Source: Delphinus delphis (Eukaryota > Chordata > Mammalia > Artiodactyla > Delphinidae). Taken from it: 64,000 bases of DNA. Below are positions 23,060 through 35,199 of the stretch, in pieces. Location: assembly GCF_949987515.2 (NCBI RefSeq), contig NC_082694.2, forward strand, positions 60,138,080 through 60,202,079. The letters are read 5' to 3'. Both the position numbers and the translations under genes were made by a program. Numbering within the stretch: the first letter of the stretch is position 1; each line of letters starts with the position of its first letter. Below the pieces are notes generated by a model that was not told the origin of the DNA, did not search any database, and worked only from the letters and a program-made list of their open reading frames with translations.

Positions 23060-24620
23060 TGATTCACAAGTAATTTAACTGCCTTCAGTAGCAAGTCCAA
23101 CACTCTTTACAGGAATAGAAAAAATCCAGAACTCAACAACATAAAATCACAATGTTGACCATCTAATCAAAAATTACTAGACATGTAAAAATGCAGGAAA
23201 ATGACAGAGGTGATATAATTAGCAGATAAGGGTTTTAAAACAACTATTACAGATATTATGTTCATTATTTAATATAAATATTAAAATATGCTAAAGGAAA
23301 ACATAAACATGATGAGGAAAGTTATAGAAGGCATTAAGCAGAACCATATAGAACCTCTAAAGATAAAAAATAAAATAACTGAAATAAAATTTTACTAAAT
23401 GAGATTAACAGCAGAGAAACACTACAGGAAAAAAAATATATCAGCAAACCCAAAGACATAACAATAGAAACCATCTGCTGTAGACTAAATATTTGTGTCC
23501 CCCCAAATTCATATGTTGAAATCCTAATCCCCAAGGTGATAGTATTGGATGGAGTCCCTTTAGGAGGCAGAGCCCTCATAAATAGGATTAGGGCCCTTAT
23601 AAAGAGACCCCAGAGAGATCCCTTGTTTCTTCCACGACATAAAGTTACAGCAAGAAGGTACCAGCTGTGAACCAGGAAGCAGGCCCCCACAAAACAGTGA
23701 ATCTGCCAGTGCCTTGATCTTGGATTTCTTAGCCTCCAGAATGATGAGAAATAAATTTCTGTTTTATATAAGCCACCCAGTCTACAGAATTTGTTATAGC
23801 AGTCCAAATGGACTAAGACAGCATCCAAAACGAAGCACACAGATTTAAAAAAAAGACTAAAAAACAAACAAACAGAAAACCAAGTAGAGCCTATAGGGTA
23901 ATATCAAGCAGTCTAAAACATATATAATTAAAGGGAAGAAAAAGAGGAGTAACAAAAAAATTTGAAGGAAAAATGGCCAAAAAAATTCCAAGGTGGACAA
24001 AATCTATAAACCCAGAGATCCAAGAAGGTCAACATAATCCAAGAAGAATAAATTAAGAAAACCAAACCATGGCAAAACATTATTAAAATGCCGAAAACCA
24101 GTGATAAAGAAATGTGAAAAGCAGCCAGTGATGGGAAAAAAAGACATATTATGTACAGAGAAAAAAAGATAAGATTACAGCAGACACTGTCTCCAAGGCA
24201 TCACCTCAGAAACTATTCAAGCAAGAAAACAACAGAGTGACCTCTTTAAAGTGCCGAAAGAAACTGTCAACTTGCATTTCTACACCCAGTAAAATACTTT
24301 TCAAAAATGAGGGTAAAATAATGAATTTTTTAAACAAAGAGAAGTTGAGAGAATCCATTACCAGCAGCCCTTCACTACAAGAAATGCTAACAGAGGTTCT
24401 TCAGGTAGAAGGAAAATAATAACACATAGAAACTTGGATCTATACAAAGGATGAAGAGCACCAGTAGTGGCAAACATGTGGCAAAATATAAGTCATTTTT
24501 CTCATTTTAAGATTTATTCATAAAATATTTGCTTATTACAGCAAAAATGACAATAACATATCATGAGATTTTTATCATATGTAGAAGTAAGAAAGTAGGA
24601 CAACAATAGCTCAAAGGCTG
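23060..24620 (+). mobile_element. L1-lineage (HAL1/L1M-like) element split by a MaLR LTR
   Basis: The plus strand after 23,830 carries text typical of this family: 'aaactattcaagcaagaaaacaac' near 24210, 'aaactgtcaacttgcatttctacacccag' near 24262, 'ttcactacaagaaatgctaacag' near 24370, and 'gaaacttggatctatacaaagg' near 24429. The segment before 23,476 appears to be its upstream part. It is non-coding. Confidence 0.7.
23476..23820 (+). mobile_element. MLT1/MaLR-type LTR
   Basis: Starts 'tgctgtagactaaatatttgtg', contains 'catatgttgaaatcctaatcccc', 'cccttataaagagacccc' and 'cagcctccagaatgatgagaaataaatttc' (a poly(A)-signal region), and ends 'atggactaagaca'. The 5-bp flanks ccatc and gcatc are a slightly decayed target duplication. 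No internal retroviral sequence, so it is a solo LTR of an ancient ERVL-MaLR family. Confidence 0.85.
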
Positions 24621-24724
24621 GGAAGGGATAGAGAACATACTGTTGTAAGGGTCCTAAGTTTATAAAGCAGTGTTATAATAAAGAGCCACAGTTGTCACAG
24701 CAAAGGAAACCATAAAAAAGACGA

Positions 24725-25150
24725 AAAGACAACCTCCAGAATGGGAGAAAATATTTGCAAACTAAGCCACTGACAAAGGATTAAGCTCCAAAATATACAA
24801 ACAGCTCATACAGCTCAATATTAAAAAAACAAACAACCCAATCCAAAAATGGGCAGAAGACCTAAGCAGACATTTCTCCAAAGAAGACATACAGATGGCC
24901 AACAGGCACATGAAAAGCTGCTCAACATCATTAATCATTAGAGAAATGCAAATCGAAACCACAATGAGGTATCACCTCACACCGGTCAGAATGGTCATCA
25001 TCAAAAAATCTACAAACAATAAATGCTGGAGAGGGTATGGAGAAAAGGGAACCCTCCTACACTGTTGGTGGGAATGTAAATTGATACAGCCACTATGGAG
25101 TACAGTATGGAGATTCCTTAAATAGCTAAAAATAGAACTACCATATTGAA
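24725..25150 (+). mobile_element. LINE-1 ORF2 C-terminal fragment
   Basis: Relatively well preserved late ORF2 text on the plus strand: 'ccaatccaaaaatgggcagaagacc', 'acatttctccaaagaagacat', 'ggagaaaagggaaccctcctacac', 'ggtgggaatgtaaattgatac'. It lacks the 3'UTR and the upstream RT, so it is truncated on both sides. Confidence 0.9.
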
Positions 25151-25469
25151 ATATGACTTCAGAACTGAGAAAATCAACTGGGAAAAAAACTAAAATCAAT
25201 GGAGCAGGTATTTGTTTTAAATAATCACAATTAGAGAATAATAGCTCAAGCTATGTTTGAGTTTTAGATCAGTATAAAATGAATGTGCTTCTAAGCCAAT
25301 AATTTGCAAAATGCCACTCATTAAAAATCAGAACACCTGCTTGCCTGCAGTGTAATTTCAAAGGTTATATTACATCATTTACATAACTTTAATACATTTA
25401 ATTATCACATTAGTAGTAGACACGTGCACTTTAGTATAAAAACACAGTAATTTAAAAATATATTGACTA
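25151..25469. other. intron sequence, no recognised feature
   Basis: AT-rich intron; nothing is recognised. Confidence 0.4.
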
Positions 25470-25631
25470 GGGAATTCCCTAGTGGTCCAGTAGTTACGAC
25501 TCAGTGCTTTCACTGTTGGAGCCCTAGTCAATCCCTGGTCAGGGAAGTAAGATCCCATGGCATAAAGAAAGAAAGAAAGAAGGAGAGAGAGAGGGAGGGA
25601 GAGAGAGAAGGAAGGAAGGAAGAAAGAAAGA
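25470..25631 (+). mobile_element. short CHR-related SINE with (GAAA)n/(GGAA)n tail
   Basis: The head 'gggaattccctagtggtccagtagttac' and a degraded B-box region lead into a purine repeat tail at 25565-25631. Flanking attgact and attgatt may be a decayed target duplication. Confidence 0.85.
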
Positions 25632-26479
25632 TTGATTCTTGGTTTAAAATATATATAGAGAGAGAGACTAGATAATCAGATACTAAGTATTATTCCTGTC
25701 ACATTTCAATTTGTAAGGTGCTAATAATAATGTAAAATAATAGACATTTTATTATAAATTATTGGCATCTAAAATTAATGGGTAATACATAATTAAAGGT
25801 TGTTTGCAGAGATGAGAATTAAGAATTTTGCTGAAATAGTAAATCATCAAAATGTTGACTCTACTGAAATTTCTGCATTAAAATTCCTTTGTAGAACCCG
25901 TCATAAAACATTAACTTCAGAAAACATTTAATTTTCATGTTCTAGTTTTAATTAAAATTAATGTTTAGAAATGGAAATTATGCTTTACCAAGTTACTTAC
26001 AATGCTTTCAGCAATATTTAGCATATATATTCACTTAATTCATCAGCAGATTCGTAGGAGGAAATACATAAAATATAGAACTCTGATAAACTCGGAAGAT
26101 GGATGAAAATTTTTGCAAGGGTAAAGGCACAATATGGACTATAAACGACCCTGAGTTTTAAGTTTCCCAAGGGAATTGCTCTGAGACCTTGAATTAGCGA
26201 TTAGATTCTCCACAGCGACCTGGATAACTTGATACTTTCTAAGTGAATTCTAATACTCACATTTCTTTCGGTTTTCATTTTTTTTCCTATTTTATAATTT
26301 CTTTTTCATTTAGGGCTCCCTGATGTTTGGCTTATTTGCAAATGTTTGTCCCACTGAAAATCTAGCCTTCATTTTGTGTAAAATAGGTGGAGAATCTGAT
26401 CAAAACAAAAACGTTTGCTGAAGTTTCAAAGGTAAGAAAGACCCAGGGAGCCCAGGTGAGAAGCGAGCAAGTGTCTCCG
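25632..26479. other. RMDN2 intron 1, no recognised feature
   Basis: AT-rich DNA with no identified repeat, ending where CpG density rises sharply. Confidence 0.4.
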
Positions 26480-26713
26480 GCAGAAACTCATCGGCGTTTG
26501 CAGGGACCCGACAGGCCGAGGCAGTACGCTGCCCGCTCCTCACGCACCCCACGCCGGGCGCCCGCGCGTAAATACTGGCGACCTCCGGGGTTGAAACTTC
26601 CCAGGCACCGGCTGGGCGAGGGCTGCGCCAGGGTAAACTGCTGCAAGCCCTCTCTACCGCCCTGAGGAGGATGCCCCCCAGGCTTGCGGACGCCTAGAGG
26701 ACGCCCGCACGAC

Positions 26714-26743
26714 CCGGAAGTGCGGTGGCCGCCGCCGGAAGTG
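26714..26743 (+). promoter_or_regulatory. pair of ETS/GABP-type sites
   Basis: Two identical CCGGAAGTG cores start 21 bp apart, about two helical turns, in the same orientation. Tandem sites like this are typical of GABP-driven CpG promoters and usually lie close to the start site. Confidence 0.6.
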
Positions 26744-27032
26744 CCGCCTCGATCCTCGGCCGCATCCCACCCCGGACAGCCGAGATGCCCACTGCCCACC
26801 TGCGCAGCGCGAGTTCTCGCCGCGCCGGCCTCTCTGCTGTCGGACACCGGGGACCTGCCGACGGGGTGGCTGGGAGCGAAGCGGCGGGCGGACAGTAGTC
26901 CCGGAGCCAGCGGGTCCAGAGGTCCGGCGCCGCGGCCGCCTCGTCCTGACCCAAATAGCCGAGGCGCCGGGGGAGGAGCCCGCGCCGCTCGCCCCGCGGT
27001 TCCCGCCTCTTCTCGCCGGGCGGTCAACTCAC

Positions 27033-27200
27033 CGGGGCGGGCTCCCCGAGCACCTTTTACAAACGGAGACAAGTGCGCTCCGCCGGGCGCCTCGGCCCGT
27101 ACCGGACTTTGCTGCCCGGGTGCCGACTCTCTCAAAGCTCGTCTCCCCGCCTTGACCACCGCGCCCTGGCTCAGGGCCAGCGCGCCCGGCCCGGCGGGAG
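27033..27200 (-). other. RMDN2: possible RMDN2 non-coding first exon (donor at 27032)
   Basis: A near-consensus splice donor on the minus strand, CCCCG|GTGAGTTG, places an exon end at 27033. The exon start is unknown; 27200 is only a placeholder. A second candidate donor, GTGC|GTGAGG at 26543, would suit a start just downstream of the paired GABP sites. Either would splice to the acceptor at 20701, making exon 1 untranslated. Confidence 0.4.
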
Positions 27201-27300
27201 GCTCGGCGCGCGCTTCCTGCCTCCAGCGCGCTTTCTCCCATCACTGCCGCTCCCGAAACCCACCTCCCTTCGGTTCTTTCCCGCCCCAAACCCACCCCCC

Positions 27301-28650
27301 TGCCCTAGTTTCACCCTTCTTCTGTGCCCCTTTCTATACACAACCTTGAACCCTCCGTACGACAGGGTCAAACGTGGACGTCTTGCATCAATTACTAATC
27401 AAGTTATCCTAAGTTCACTTTAACTCAGTTTCTCTTTTAGTGAGCTAAATCTCCAGCCTCTTCGTCCTCCCCTCAACCCCACCACCATTCAGAGTTGCCT
27501 TTAGGCGAAAACCACTATCTTCTCAGGTGCCCAACATTCGAGATTTTACCCAGCTTCGCTTTCTGTGGTTTGTATAATGAAAATAAAATTCTGCCAAATG
27601 AACTCTTAAAAACTGCACATTCACTCCCTTCTGTATTGTCCTCACTTTGAGCTTTAAATTTAGGCTTGCAGTAAACAGTCTTGAGTACTAAATTCCCTAC
27701 CAATGTGCTGAATGGAATTAAAAACGGATGCATTCCTATTTATCAAAAAACAAAACAAGCAAAAGAACTCCTCTAAAGAATCAGAAGCTAATTTCACAAT
27801 CCATACAAAACTATTTACTAATGGAGATTCTACAGGATCTTGAAGACCATAAAACGTTTTCTGAGCTTTAAGCAAGCTGCATTGAATAGTAAGTAAGTCT
27901 AGCCACATCATTTTATTAAAACTAAGTTATATTTTGGAAGGCAGCAGACTAATACTTAGCCTCTAAGATTTGAAACTATAAAGCACTCCTAAGAACCACT
28001 TTCATTCACACTTTGTTATGGTTTACAAAGATATTACAATATAATGCTAATGTTTGCTTTATTTAAAAAATACAACATAATATAAACCTGTCTAGCAGGG
28101 TGATCTCTTTTAATGAGATTTCTTTCCAAAAGAAACTTTACTGTCTCTTCAATGACACTTAAAAGAAGCTTGAAGCACCTTGAGATTTAAGCTTGTCCAG
28201 AAGGAGTCCACTGAGTTGTTCACGGCTGCATCCTCAGCACACAGCACAGAAGAGGTCTGCAATAAAAATGTGGAGTGTGGGCTGAGAACAGGGCTTTACC
28301 AACCCTCTGCTCCAAAAGAAAGATGTCAGCTGGTACAGACGTGTTCTTCAAGTTCAGGGAGTGGGGTAGAATAGCTGGACTCTTTCAGTATGCCTATGTA
28401 ACTAACACCTGTTCCCCTTGATTCTGTTTCTTGATCAGTAAAAATTATCTGTGAGGTAGAAACTCACAGAGCGGTGGCCACTGATCTTTGGTAAAGTTAA
28501 AACTAAAAAGTAAAGAGACAAGCTATATTCGCCAGGCGCTGTTGTAGGGATGACATAAAAAAGAAGGAATTATTCTACCTATCTCTACTAGGAATGTGGT
28601 CTCAAAGGAATGTCTGAAGGGGAAAAAAAAATCACTAGGAATCTCAGAGA
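27301..28650. other. upstream flank of RMDN2, no recognised feature
   Basis: Begins with a pyrimidine-rich shore of the CpG island and then becomes ordinary AT-rich DNA. No repeat or coding exon is supported. Confidence 0.4.
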
Positions 28651-29011
28651 TGCTGTTTTTCATGGACTGAATGTTTGTGTTCCTCCAAAATTCATTATAT
28701 TTAAGCCCTAATCCCCAACGTAATGGTATTTAGAGGTGAGACCTTTGGGAAATAATTAGGTTATGAGGCTGGAGCCCTCTAGAATGGGACGAATGCCCTT
28801 ATAAGAAGAGACCAGAGCTCTTTCTTTTTCTACCATGTGAGGATACAATGAGAAGCCATCTGTCTGCAACCCAGAAGAGGACCCTCATCAGAATCCAACC
28901 CTTCTGGCACTATGATCTCTGATTTCCTGCCTCCAGAACCATGAGAAATAAATGTTTGCTATTCAAGCCAGCCATTCTATGGTAATTTTTTATAGCAGCC
29001 CTAATGAAGAC
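28651..29011 (+). mobile_element. MLT1/MaLR-type LTR
   Basis: 'catggactgaatgtttgtgttcc', 'ccctaatccccaacgtaatgg', 'cccttataagaagagacc', 'ctgcctccagaaccatgagaaataaa' and 'tagcagccctaatgaagaca' give the full-length order of a MaLR LTR. More diverged than the copy at 23,476. Confidence 0.85.
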
Positions 29012-29024
29012 ACTTGTATTCATC

Positions 29025-29570
29025 ACAACTAGCACAGCATTACAGTCAGCTGACACCTCTGGTGTACAGGCACTTCACAATTTGTCCCCACCTACTTTTC
29101 CAGCTTTTCTCTACCATTTTCACCAGATATCAATCCTTCACTTCACCTATAGGCAAACTACCTTATTTTCTTTCCATAAATCACACGTTTCCCCAGTCTC
29201 TGTGTTTAGACTGCTCTCTGTGTCTGGAATACCCTACTCTTTGCCACGTGTCAAAAAACAATTCATCGAGTTTAATCTGCATCCCTTGAGCAGCTACTCC
29301 TCACATTCTCCTTCTCTCCCAAAGAAGAAGTCCTCCAGGCCCCGCCAAAACTCTGCAGAAGGATAAGGAGTTTCCATGAGTAGAAACCCCCTCCCTGCTG
29401 GTTTTCTGCACCCCGCTCTCATGTACACTATTATTACTGCTTGGTCAGTGACTGTCGTGCCCTTGAGCTGAACATCTTGAAGGCAAGGATGTATTTATCT
29501 TTGCACCCCCAGTTCCATGGCACAGTGCACATACTCTATATAATAAATAGTTGAAAAAAATTCTTTGAAA
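29025..29570 (+). mobile_element. LINE-2 3' portion
   Basis: L2 order is kept: 'tttgtccccacctacttttccagc', 'gtgtctggaataccctactctttgcc', then the 3' end 'cttgaaggcaaggatgtatttatctttgcacccccag' and 'ataataaatagttgaa'. The 120-codon ORF here is L2-derived and has no meaning as a gene. Confidence 0.75.
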
Positions 29571-32500
29571 GTATATGTACACTCAAGAGGAAAGCATTAA
29601 GAAATCTGCCGTCCTTTATATGGTAGGAACATGAGAAGTGTATGTCAAGTGTATGTTGGAGAGGGGGGTTTGTTTTATTTTTATTTCTTGGCTTTTATCT
29701 AAGTGGTTTATATCCAGGAAGAAATTGAATGACAAAGCTGGTGGAGGAAGGAGCCATCCAAGCATAATTGAGGCTCCAAATTGCCCAAGTTAGGTCTGTA
29801 AATTGGAGGGAGAACCAACAGCCACAGCAAAAAGACTGATTAACTCTTATACTCAGTTCCTGCTTCATTCTTTATATGAATTATCTTATTCCATCTTCCT
29901 AACAGTCTACTGAGGTAAATTACATTACAGGTGAGAGTTTGCTGCCTATGATGGAACATTGGAAGGGGACTCTTCATAGCACCTTTTGTAAGTACATCAT
30001 AGCACTTCTCAAGGGATAGTGTTCTGTCTGCATCTCCTACTTCAGTTACTTGGGGTTCAGCCTTCTCTGCTCCCTCTATGGGAACTGAACCTCCAGACAG
30101 AGCACTTACCCCTTGGAGGGCTTCCTTGTAGGGGTCTGCCATTATCTCTAAACCACAGGGTATAAAATTATGATGGTGGGTCTATCACGTTCGCTGTAGG
30201 CTAGGAATAGAGTTTGGGGAAAAATAGTCCTGTGTCTAATATTAACAGTTTTGGGCTTATTTTAATTTTAGGGGATCCTTAGAACACAAGAAGATTATTC
30301 CCAAAATTTCTGAAAAGATACCTATGACAAAATTGGACCTTCCAAGGGAAAAATGCCTTCTTTGAGAAAGGTATGAGGATAAGTTTACTAACTCTTTCCA
30401 CAAGACTAAGCAATTAGTGTAATAAATTATTAATCACATAAATACAATAAAATAATTGACCCAATATTCCTGTACTGAACGAATCTTAAATGGTATTTTA
30501 AAAAGACATGTATAAAAGAGGTTAGAAACAATATTTATGTAATATAATTTAGCAATTCAATGTTGAATCAATTTGTTAAAAATATAACTACCTCATTAAA
30601 GTATAGAATTCTTATAAGAAAATTTTGTTTTGTTAGAAAAATTAAGTTTTTATTCAATGTCATGTTCAGAAAGGCATATATATTACCTGACTGATACTAA
30701 CTTTGGTCAATGATTATCAGCAGTTTTTCCATGACACATAAAGATAGGAATGAAGATTCTTCAGATATTCCAGGAGATTTTGTAAGTCACATTATTACAC
30801 TGAGTTTCTGAAGTCAACCTGTTAACAGCTTTGGATATTCTCTAAAATGGAACTCAACAAAGTCATAGCAAAAAGTCACTTTACCCCTCCCTTCTGCATT
30901 CTTTCTTCATCTTGAGAGAAAATGTTCAGGGATATCTTTGACAGTATGTATGTCAGCTTTGTAAGTCAAGGTCAGTTTCATTGTTTGTGGCAAATTGAAA
31001 AAAAAGTCAAGTGTTGGTCAGTTAGACAAAATATTGTTACAATATATGCATGTATAAATTAGTTAAAATAACTGAATAGTTTTAATTATATATATAAATT
31101 AGAAAAAAAGATTTCATTTAGGACTTGGATGGCAAGTCAATTTTGTGTAAGGTTCTCCTGGGAAAAAAAATGGGGTTAGCAGTTTTCCAGACCCACTGTT
31201 CTCAGACTATCCAAAGAAAAGTTATTTTCCCCTAGGAACAATATCTTTCTAGAAATTGTTCAGTAGATAGAGGCAGCCTCTTGGTATGCAAATCAGTCTG
31301 TAAAGATGGTCACTCTTCTGATGCAATAAAGACACATTAATTAATCAACCATGGTTAAAACTTTTTCTATTTCATAAAAGTTGTATTCCTATCTTTATAA
31401 TTAAGACATATATTTGGACTCTCATTGAGAGAAGTGAATCTAGAAAGAGATGAAATTCACCACTATGATGATTTTAGAAGAAAGCTTGTCTCATAAAGCA
31501 AGTGACCAAGCCATTTGTATTGTAATAGAAAATAATTGTGGTTTGTTCAGAACTGAGAACATATCTTATCATAAAGTCATGTTACATAAATCGTGGTTTG
31601 TTTCCTACGTAACCCCATAAAATCCTTCATAATCCATAGGATACTATGCTCTATGGTTTTCACTTGAATTCTAACTCAGAACTGCTGATGTCAGGAAATC
31701 ATCTATCTGTGCTATGGCCTTGGCTGCTTCCACTTAAAAAAAAAAAAAAAGAAGTAACCTTGACCTTGCCAGCTGCAGCAGCTGATAACTGTCCAATGAG
31801 AAGAGAGACCCATCCTCCAGCTGCAACGTCTGCTTACCAGCTAATGCAAAAAACTCCTACCACCAGCCACAGCCTCTGCCAGGTTTCTAGCAATAAAGGA
31901 AATACCCATTCAGCCATGGGGCTCTTTGACTTCTTCACATGAAGCAAAACAACCCTTCCAACCCTCCTTAAAACAAAAAAAGACAATTCTGACAGTAATG
32001 ACATTTACTTTCTCTCTTGGTAACAGAAACCTCCCATTTCTCAAACAGAAGGGTACTGAGAGGAACTTTTCTTCTGGACATAATGACATTGTACAGGAAA
32101 CACAATTCAGGAGGTGTCTGTATTTCATAAATGAAAGACTGTTAACAAACTAATATGAATAATTTAGTTATTTACATACGGACATTTTACAGAGTGAAAA
32201 TAGCTTCAAAATTTTTCATAAAGCATTTAATTTTGAGAATCCAACTTTAGACATAAAGGCACTTCCAGTATTTTCCTCTGCTAAATATTTGCTATTATGG
32301 AGACATGACCATAATTAGGTATCATGATTTTTCTCCTCTTTTTAAGAAGTAGAATCTGTAAAGATCTTTCATCAAAATAATTTATTGCTACTGTGGCTTA
32401 AGTTATGGCTTAAAAGGCATCAAACACCTAAGTAAAAAATGAAAATTTTAGTTGATTCAAGTACTTTAAAACATTTTGGTACTACCTGTTGTCTTTTCTA

Positions 32501-32724
32501 AAACCCTGCCTCTCCACTCGTGTTACTATCGTATCTCACATCCATCACTATCAAAAACTATAAGAGAAAATTTTCCACTCACAGCCTTCACTTCCTGGCT
32601 TCTTACCAACTTATCGGCTCGCTGCAGAAACTACTAAAACTGCACTGACACTGCTCTCGCCAAGAAGGACAAGGTCTCCTGATTTCCACAGATAGTGGCT
32701 TTTCATCTCTTTAAAGAGTTTCTC
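29571..32724. other. intergenic DNA, no recognised feature
   Basis: The longest stretch of the window without an identifiable repeat. AT-rich apart from a short GC-richer part near 31,710-31,930. ORFs at 29840-30142 and 31646-32153 are short, lack recognisable content and have no convincing splice context. It could contain conserved non-coding elements, which cannot be judged from one sequence. Confidence 0.4.
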
Positions 32725-32835
32725 AACTTCAGTACTATTGATTTTTTTGGACTGGAGAATTATTTGATGTAGGGAGAATTCTCTGTTGTGGGATGTTTTA
32801 GCAGCATCCTTGGCCTCGACCCCCAAGTAAGTTAG
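32725..32835 (-). mobile_element. MER20-like DNA transposon fragment
   Basis: Complement of the MER20 end: 'tttctcaacttcagtactattgat...ggactggagaattatttgatg' and 'gggatgttttagcagcatccttggcctcgaccc'. Partial copy. Confidence 0.8.
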
Positions 32836-33729
32836 TATATAGTAAGCACATTTTCCTAGAGAATTAAACACAGCTGAGCAATGCCCCAGCATTGAAAGAA
32901 GGTGCTATAAATTCTTAATTTATAAGTTTTGGATAACTTTTCTTAAAAGCATGGGCCATGTCTTATTCATTTTTCTACCCTCAGTACTTGATGTTCAGTA
33001 ATATAGATCTTGTATGAATAAATAGATTGATGGATAAGTGAAAATATCTAGGCATCTGAATTTTTCACTTTTCAACCAGAAGCTTTGGCAAGTTTGCACA
33101 TATGTGACCAGCCTATGTGATTGCTTAAAAAAATTATTTTAATTGTCTAATTCCAAGTAAGGTAGCTTAAAGAGAGAAAGTCCCATTGGCCATGGAACAT
33201 GGAATTATAGAGAAGCTGAAAAAGGAGAAATGAAATTTCTGAAATTAAAAAGAAACTTTTGACTTCACCTCAGATACCTAAATCTTGCCTAAAGCCAGCT
33301 CTGTTTATCAAATGGCTTTTCTCATCAGAATTGTACTATCCAGGTTTTGGAATTCTTTCAAAATATATGTACACTTTAAAATGTTTTAGTGTCACTGGTT
33401 TCTGCTTTGCAAGGCCCACTAAATCTTCTAGATAGCATTTATAATTAAAAAGACATTAGTAGGTATTAATTCTATATTCATTTTAGCAAGGAATAAACAG
33501 AGGCTCTTATAAATTAAAATCACATATCTAGAAATGGTACATTAAAAATTTGATTCCATGTTCTGTGATTCCAGACTATACACTTAATTAAAGCTATGGT
33601 GCTTTAATAAAAACCAAGCTGGGTAATGAAAAAAAAAAAAAAAAAAAGACAAACTGAAAGATTGGGATATTTATGTGCATATAAAGCAACTGTGTTGCTT
33701 GCTGATTAAAGTAGATTCTCTGACCACCA
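32836..33729. other. intergenic DNA with an L2 trace and a poly(A) run
   Basis: About 32,950-33,040 resembles an L2 3' end ('gtcttattcatttttctaccctcag'). A pure A tract lies at 33630-33647. Nothing else is recognised. Confidence 0.45.
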
Positions 33730-33828
33730 AACCTTCAGATTCTTAGTTCTGAGATGGGGTCCAGGAATTTGCATTTCAAAATATCATCCTGAGTTGATGT
33801 TGCATGAACCACCCTTTGAGAAACATCG
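33730..33828 (+). mobile_element. MER5-like transposon 3' fragment
   Basis: 'aaaccttcagattcttagttctgagatggggtccaggaatttgcattt' and the end 'aaccaccctttgagaaac' match the right half of a MER5/Charlie-type element. Confidence 0.7.
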
Positions 33829-34023
33829 CATGTAGCCAAATTTCTAAAGTAACAATGACATCAAACAGCCTTATTCTAAAGGCACAACTGCTGAATCTGG
33901 TTTTTATTCACTTTTGGTCTTTTATGCAAAAAGGGGTTCAAAGACCATGTGGAAAGGAACCAAATGAAATTCTGGTTTTGGAAACTGAGTACTTCATTGG
34001 GGGTTTTCCTTGCTATTACTCCT

Positions 34024-34045
34024 GAGAGAGAGAGAGAGAGAGAGA
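34024..34045 (+). repeat. (GA)n microsatellite
   Basis: Eleven GA units. Confidence 0.95.
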
Positions 34046-34439
34046 AGAAAATAGTTCCCTTTCTTTCAACATGAGAGGAAATGGGCCCGCTTTTCCAGTG
34101 TCTTCTGACAGGTGCACCCCTGGCCCTGGGGCCTGTTTGGCAGCTCTCAGCTCACGTGTCCTAGCAAGCCTTCAAGAGATGAGATGAGGCAATGATCACA
34201 TGAGCAGCACCTGCTCTTTCGTTCTTGGCCAACGGGTTTAGTGCTGTCATCCAGGTTAATCATTTGTATCACAGTCGTTCTCTGCTCGCCAAATTCCTTT
34301 GCTCCCACCACCTAATTCTCAGGATATGGATAACCAGTGAACACAATCAAAGATTTCATGCAAGAGGTATGAGAATGCTTTCTGCCTCCTTTTATCAGAC
34401 ACATAACACTTTGCAATCATGGGGCACTTGGGAGCATTC
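34046..34439. other. intergenic DNA, no recognised feature
   Basis: Unassigned and moderately GC-rich. Confidence 0.4.
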
Positions 34440-34565
34440 AAAGTGCTTCCACGTTTTTGTGTTATTGTCACCCCAACCTCTGAGATGGACAGAGCATGGA
34501 TTTTCATTTTTACCTCGCAGATGAGGAAACAGGCTCTCAGCGACTAAGTCACACAGTAAATAGAA
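34440..34565 (-). mobile_element. MIR-like SINE fragment
   Basis: 'ttttcatttttacctcgcagatgaggaaacaggctctcagcgactaagtcacacagtaaatag' is the reverse-complement MIR core. The CHR-1 SINE at 34,577 sits just inside or beside it. Confidence 0.75.
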
Positions 34566-34576
34566 ACTCAGAGCTC

Positions 34577-34930
34577 TGGACTTTCCTAGTGGCGCAGTGG
34601 TTAGGAAGCTGCCTGCCAATGCAGGGGACACGGGTTCGAGCCCTGGTCTGGGAAGATCCCACATGCCACGGAGCAACTAAGCCCGTGCACCACAACTACT
34701 GAGCCTGCGCTCTATAGCCCGTGAGCCACTACTGAGCCCACGTGCCACAACTACTGCAGGCCATGTGCCTAGAGCCCGTGCTCCACAAGAGAAGCCACTG
34801 CAATGAGAAGCCCGCGCACCGTAAGGAAGAGTAGCCCCCACTCGCCACGACTAGAGAAAGCCTGCGCGCAGCAACAAGCACCCAACACAGCCAATAAATT
34901 AATTAATTAATTAAATTTTTTTTTAAAAAA
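34577..34930 (+). mobile_element. CHR-1 type tRNA-derived SINE
   Basis: Full head ('tggactttcctagtggcgcagtgg'), repeated 'cacaactactgagcc' units and an (AATT)n/(TTAA)n tail. Only a 5-bp 'agctc' is repeated at both ends (34572-34576, 34930-34934), so the target duplication is uncertain. Confidence 0.93.
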
Positions 34931-35188
34931 GCTCAGTGCTCCTCACTTATGATGGAGGGCTCTTTCTTGCCTGTCCTGCTGAAGCCTAGTTGCTAGTGTG
35001 CATTCCTGCTGTGTGTTGGCTGGGCAGTGAGAGCTAGTGTAGGCTCAGACAATGAGTGTGCAGAAGGGGTAAGGCAGTGTTAGTTTATGTTTAATACACA
35101 AAATAATAATAAGTTCACTGAAGTTTCCCCCTTGTGCATTACTTATTTTACTTATAGGGAAAGAAAACTTTAAAATATTAAAGAATAA
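34931..35188. other. intergenic DNA, no recognised feature
   Basis: Short unassigned segment between CHR-1 and an L1 3' end. Confidence 0.4.
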
Positions 35189-35199
35189 AAATGCTACCC

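Larger units (their letters stand above)
26480..27300 (-). promoter_or_regulatory. RMDN2: CpG island, probable RMDN2 promoter
   Basis: GC-rich block with very frequent CpG in an otherwise AT-rich, CpG-poor window. It lies upstream of the RMDN2 first coding exon in transcription direction, as expected for a housekeeping promoter. It contains two ETS/GABP-type CCGGAAGTG sites (26714-26722, 26735-26743), a GGGCGG box (27035-27040) and an E2F-like TTTCCCGCC (27277-27285). No TATA box was noticed. The exact start site cannot be read from sequence. Long ORFs across the island in several frames on both strands are the usual by-product of GC-rich DNA. Confidence 0.85.

Noticed and set aside
26425..26437. 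Consensus-like plus-strand donor (CAAAG|GTAAGA)
   Set aside because: It lies on the wrong side of the CpG island for a divergent transcript and has no linked exon; probably chance.
26488..27423. Several ORFs of 80-220 codons on both strands in the CpG island
   Set aside because: GC-rich DNA has few stop codons. The translations are Ala/Arg/Pro/Gly-rich low-complexity text without domains, and they overlap in many frames.
29840..30142. 100-codon minus-strand ORF starting MADPYKEALQG
   Set aside because: No recognisable family, no splice context; length is within chance expectation for a window of this size.
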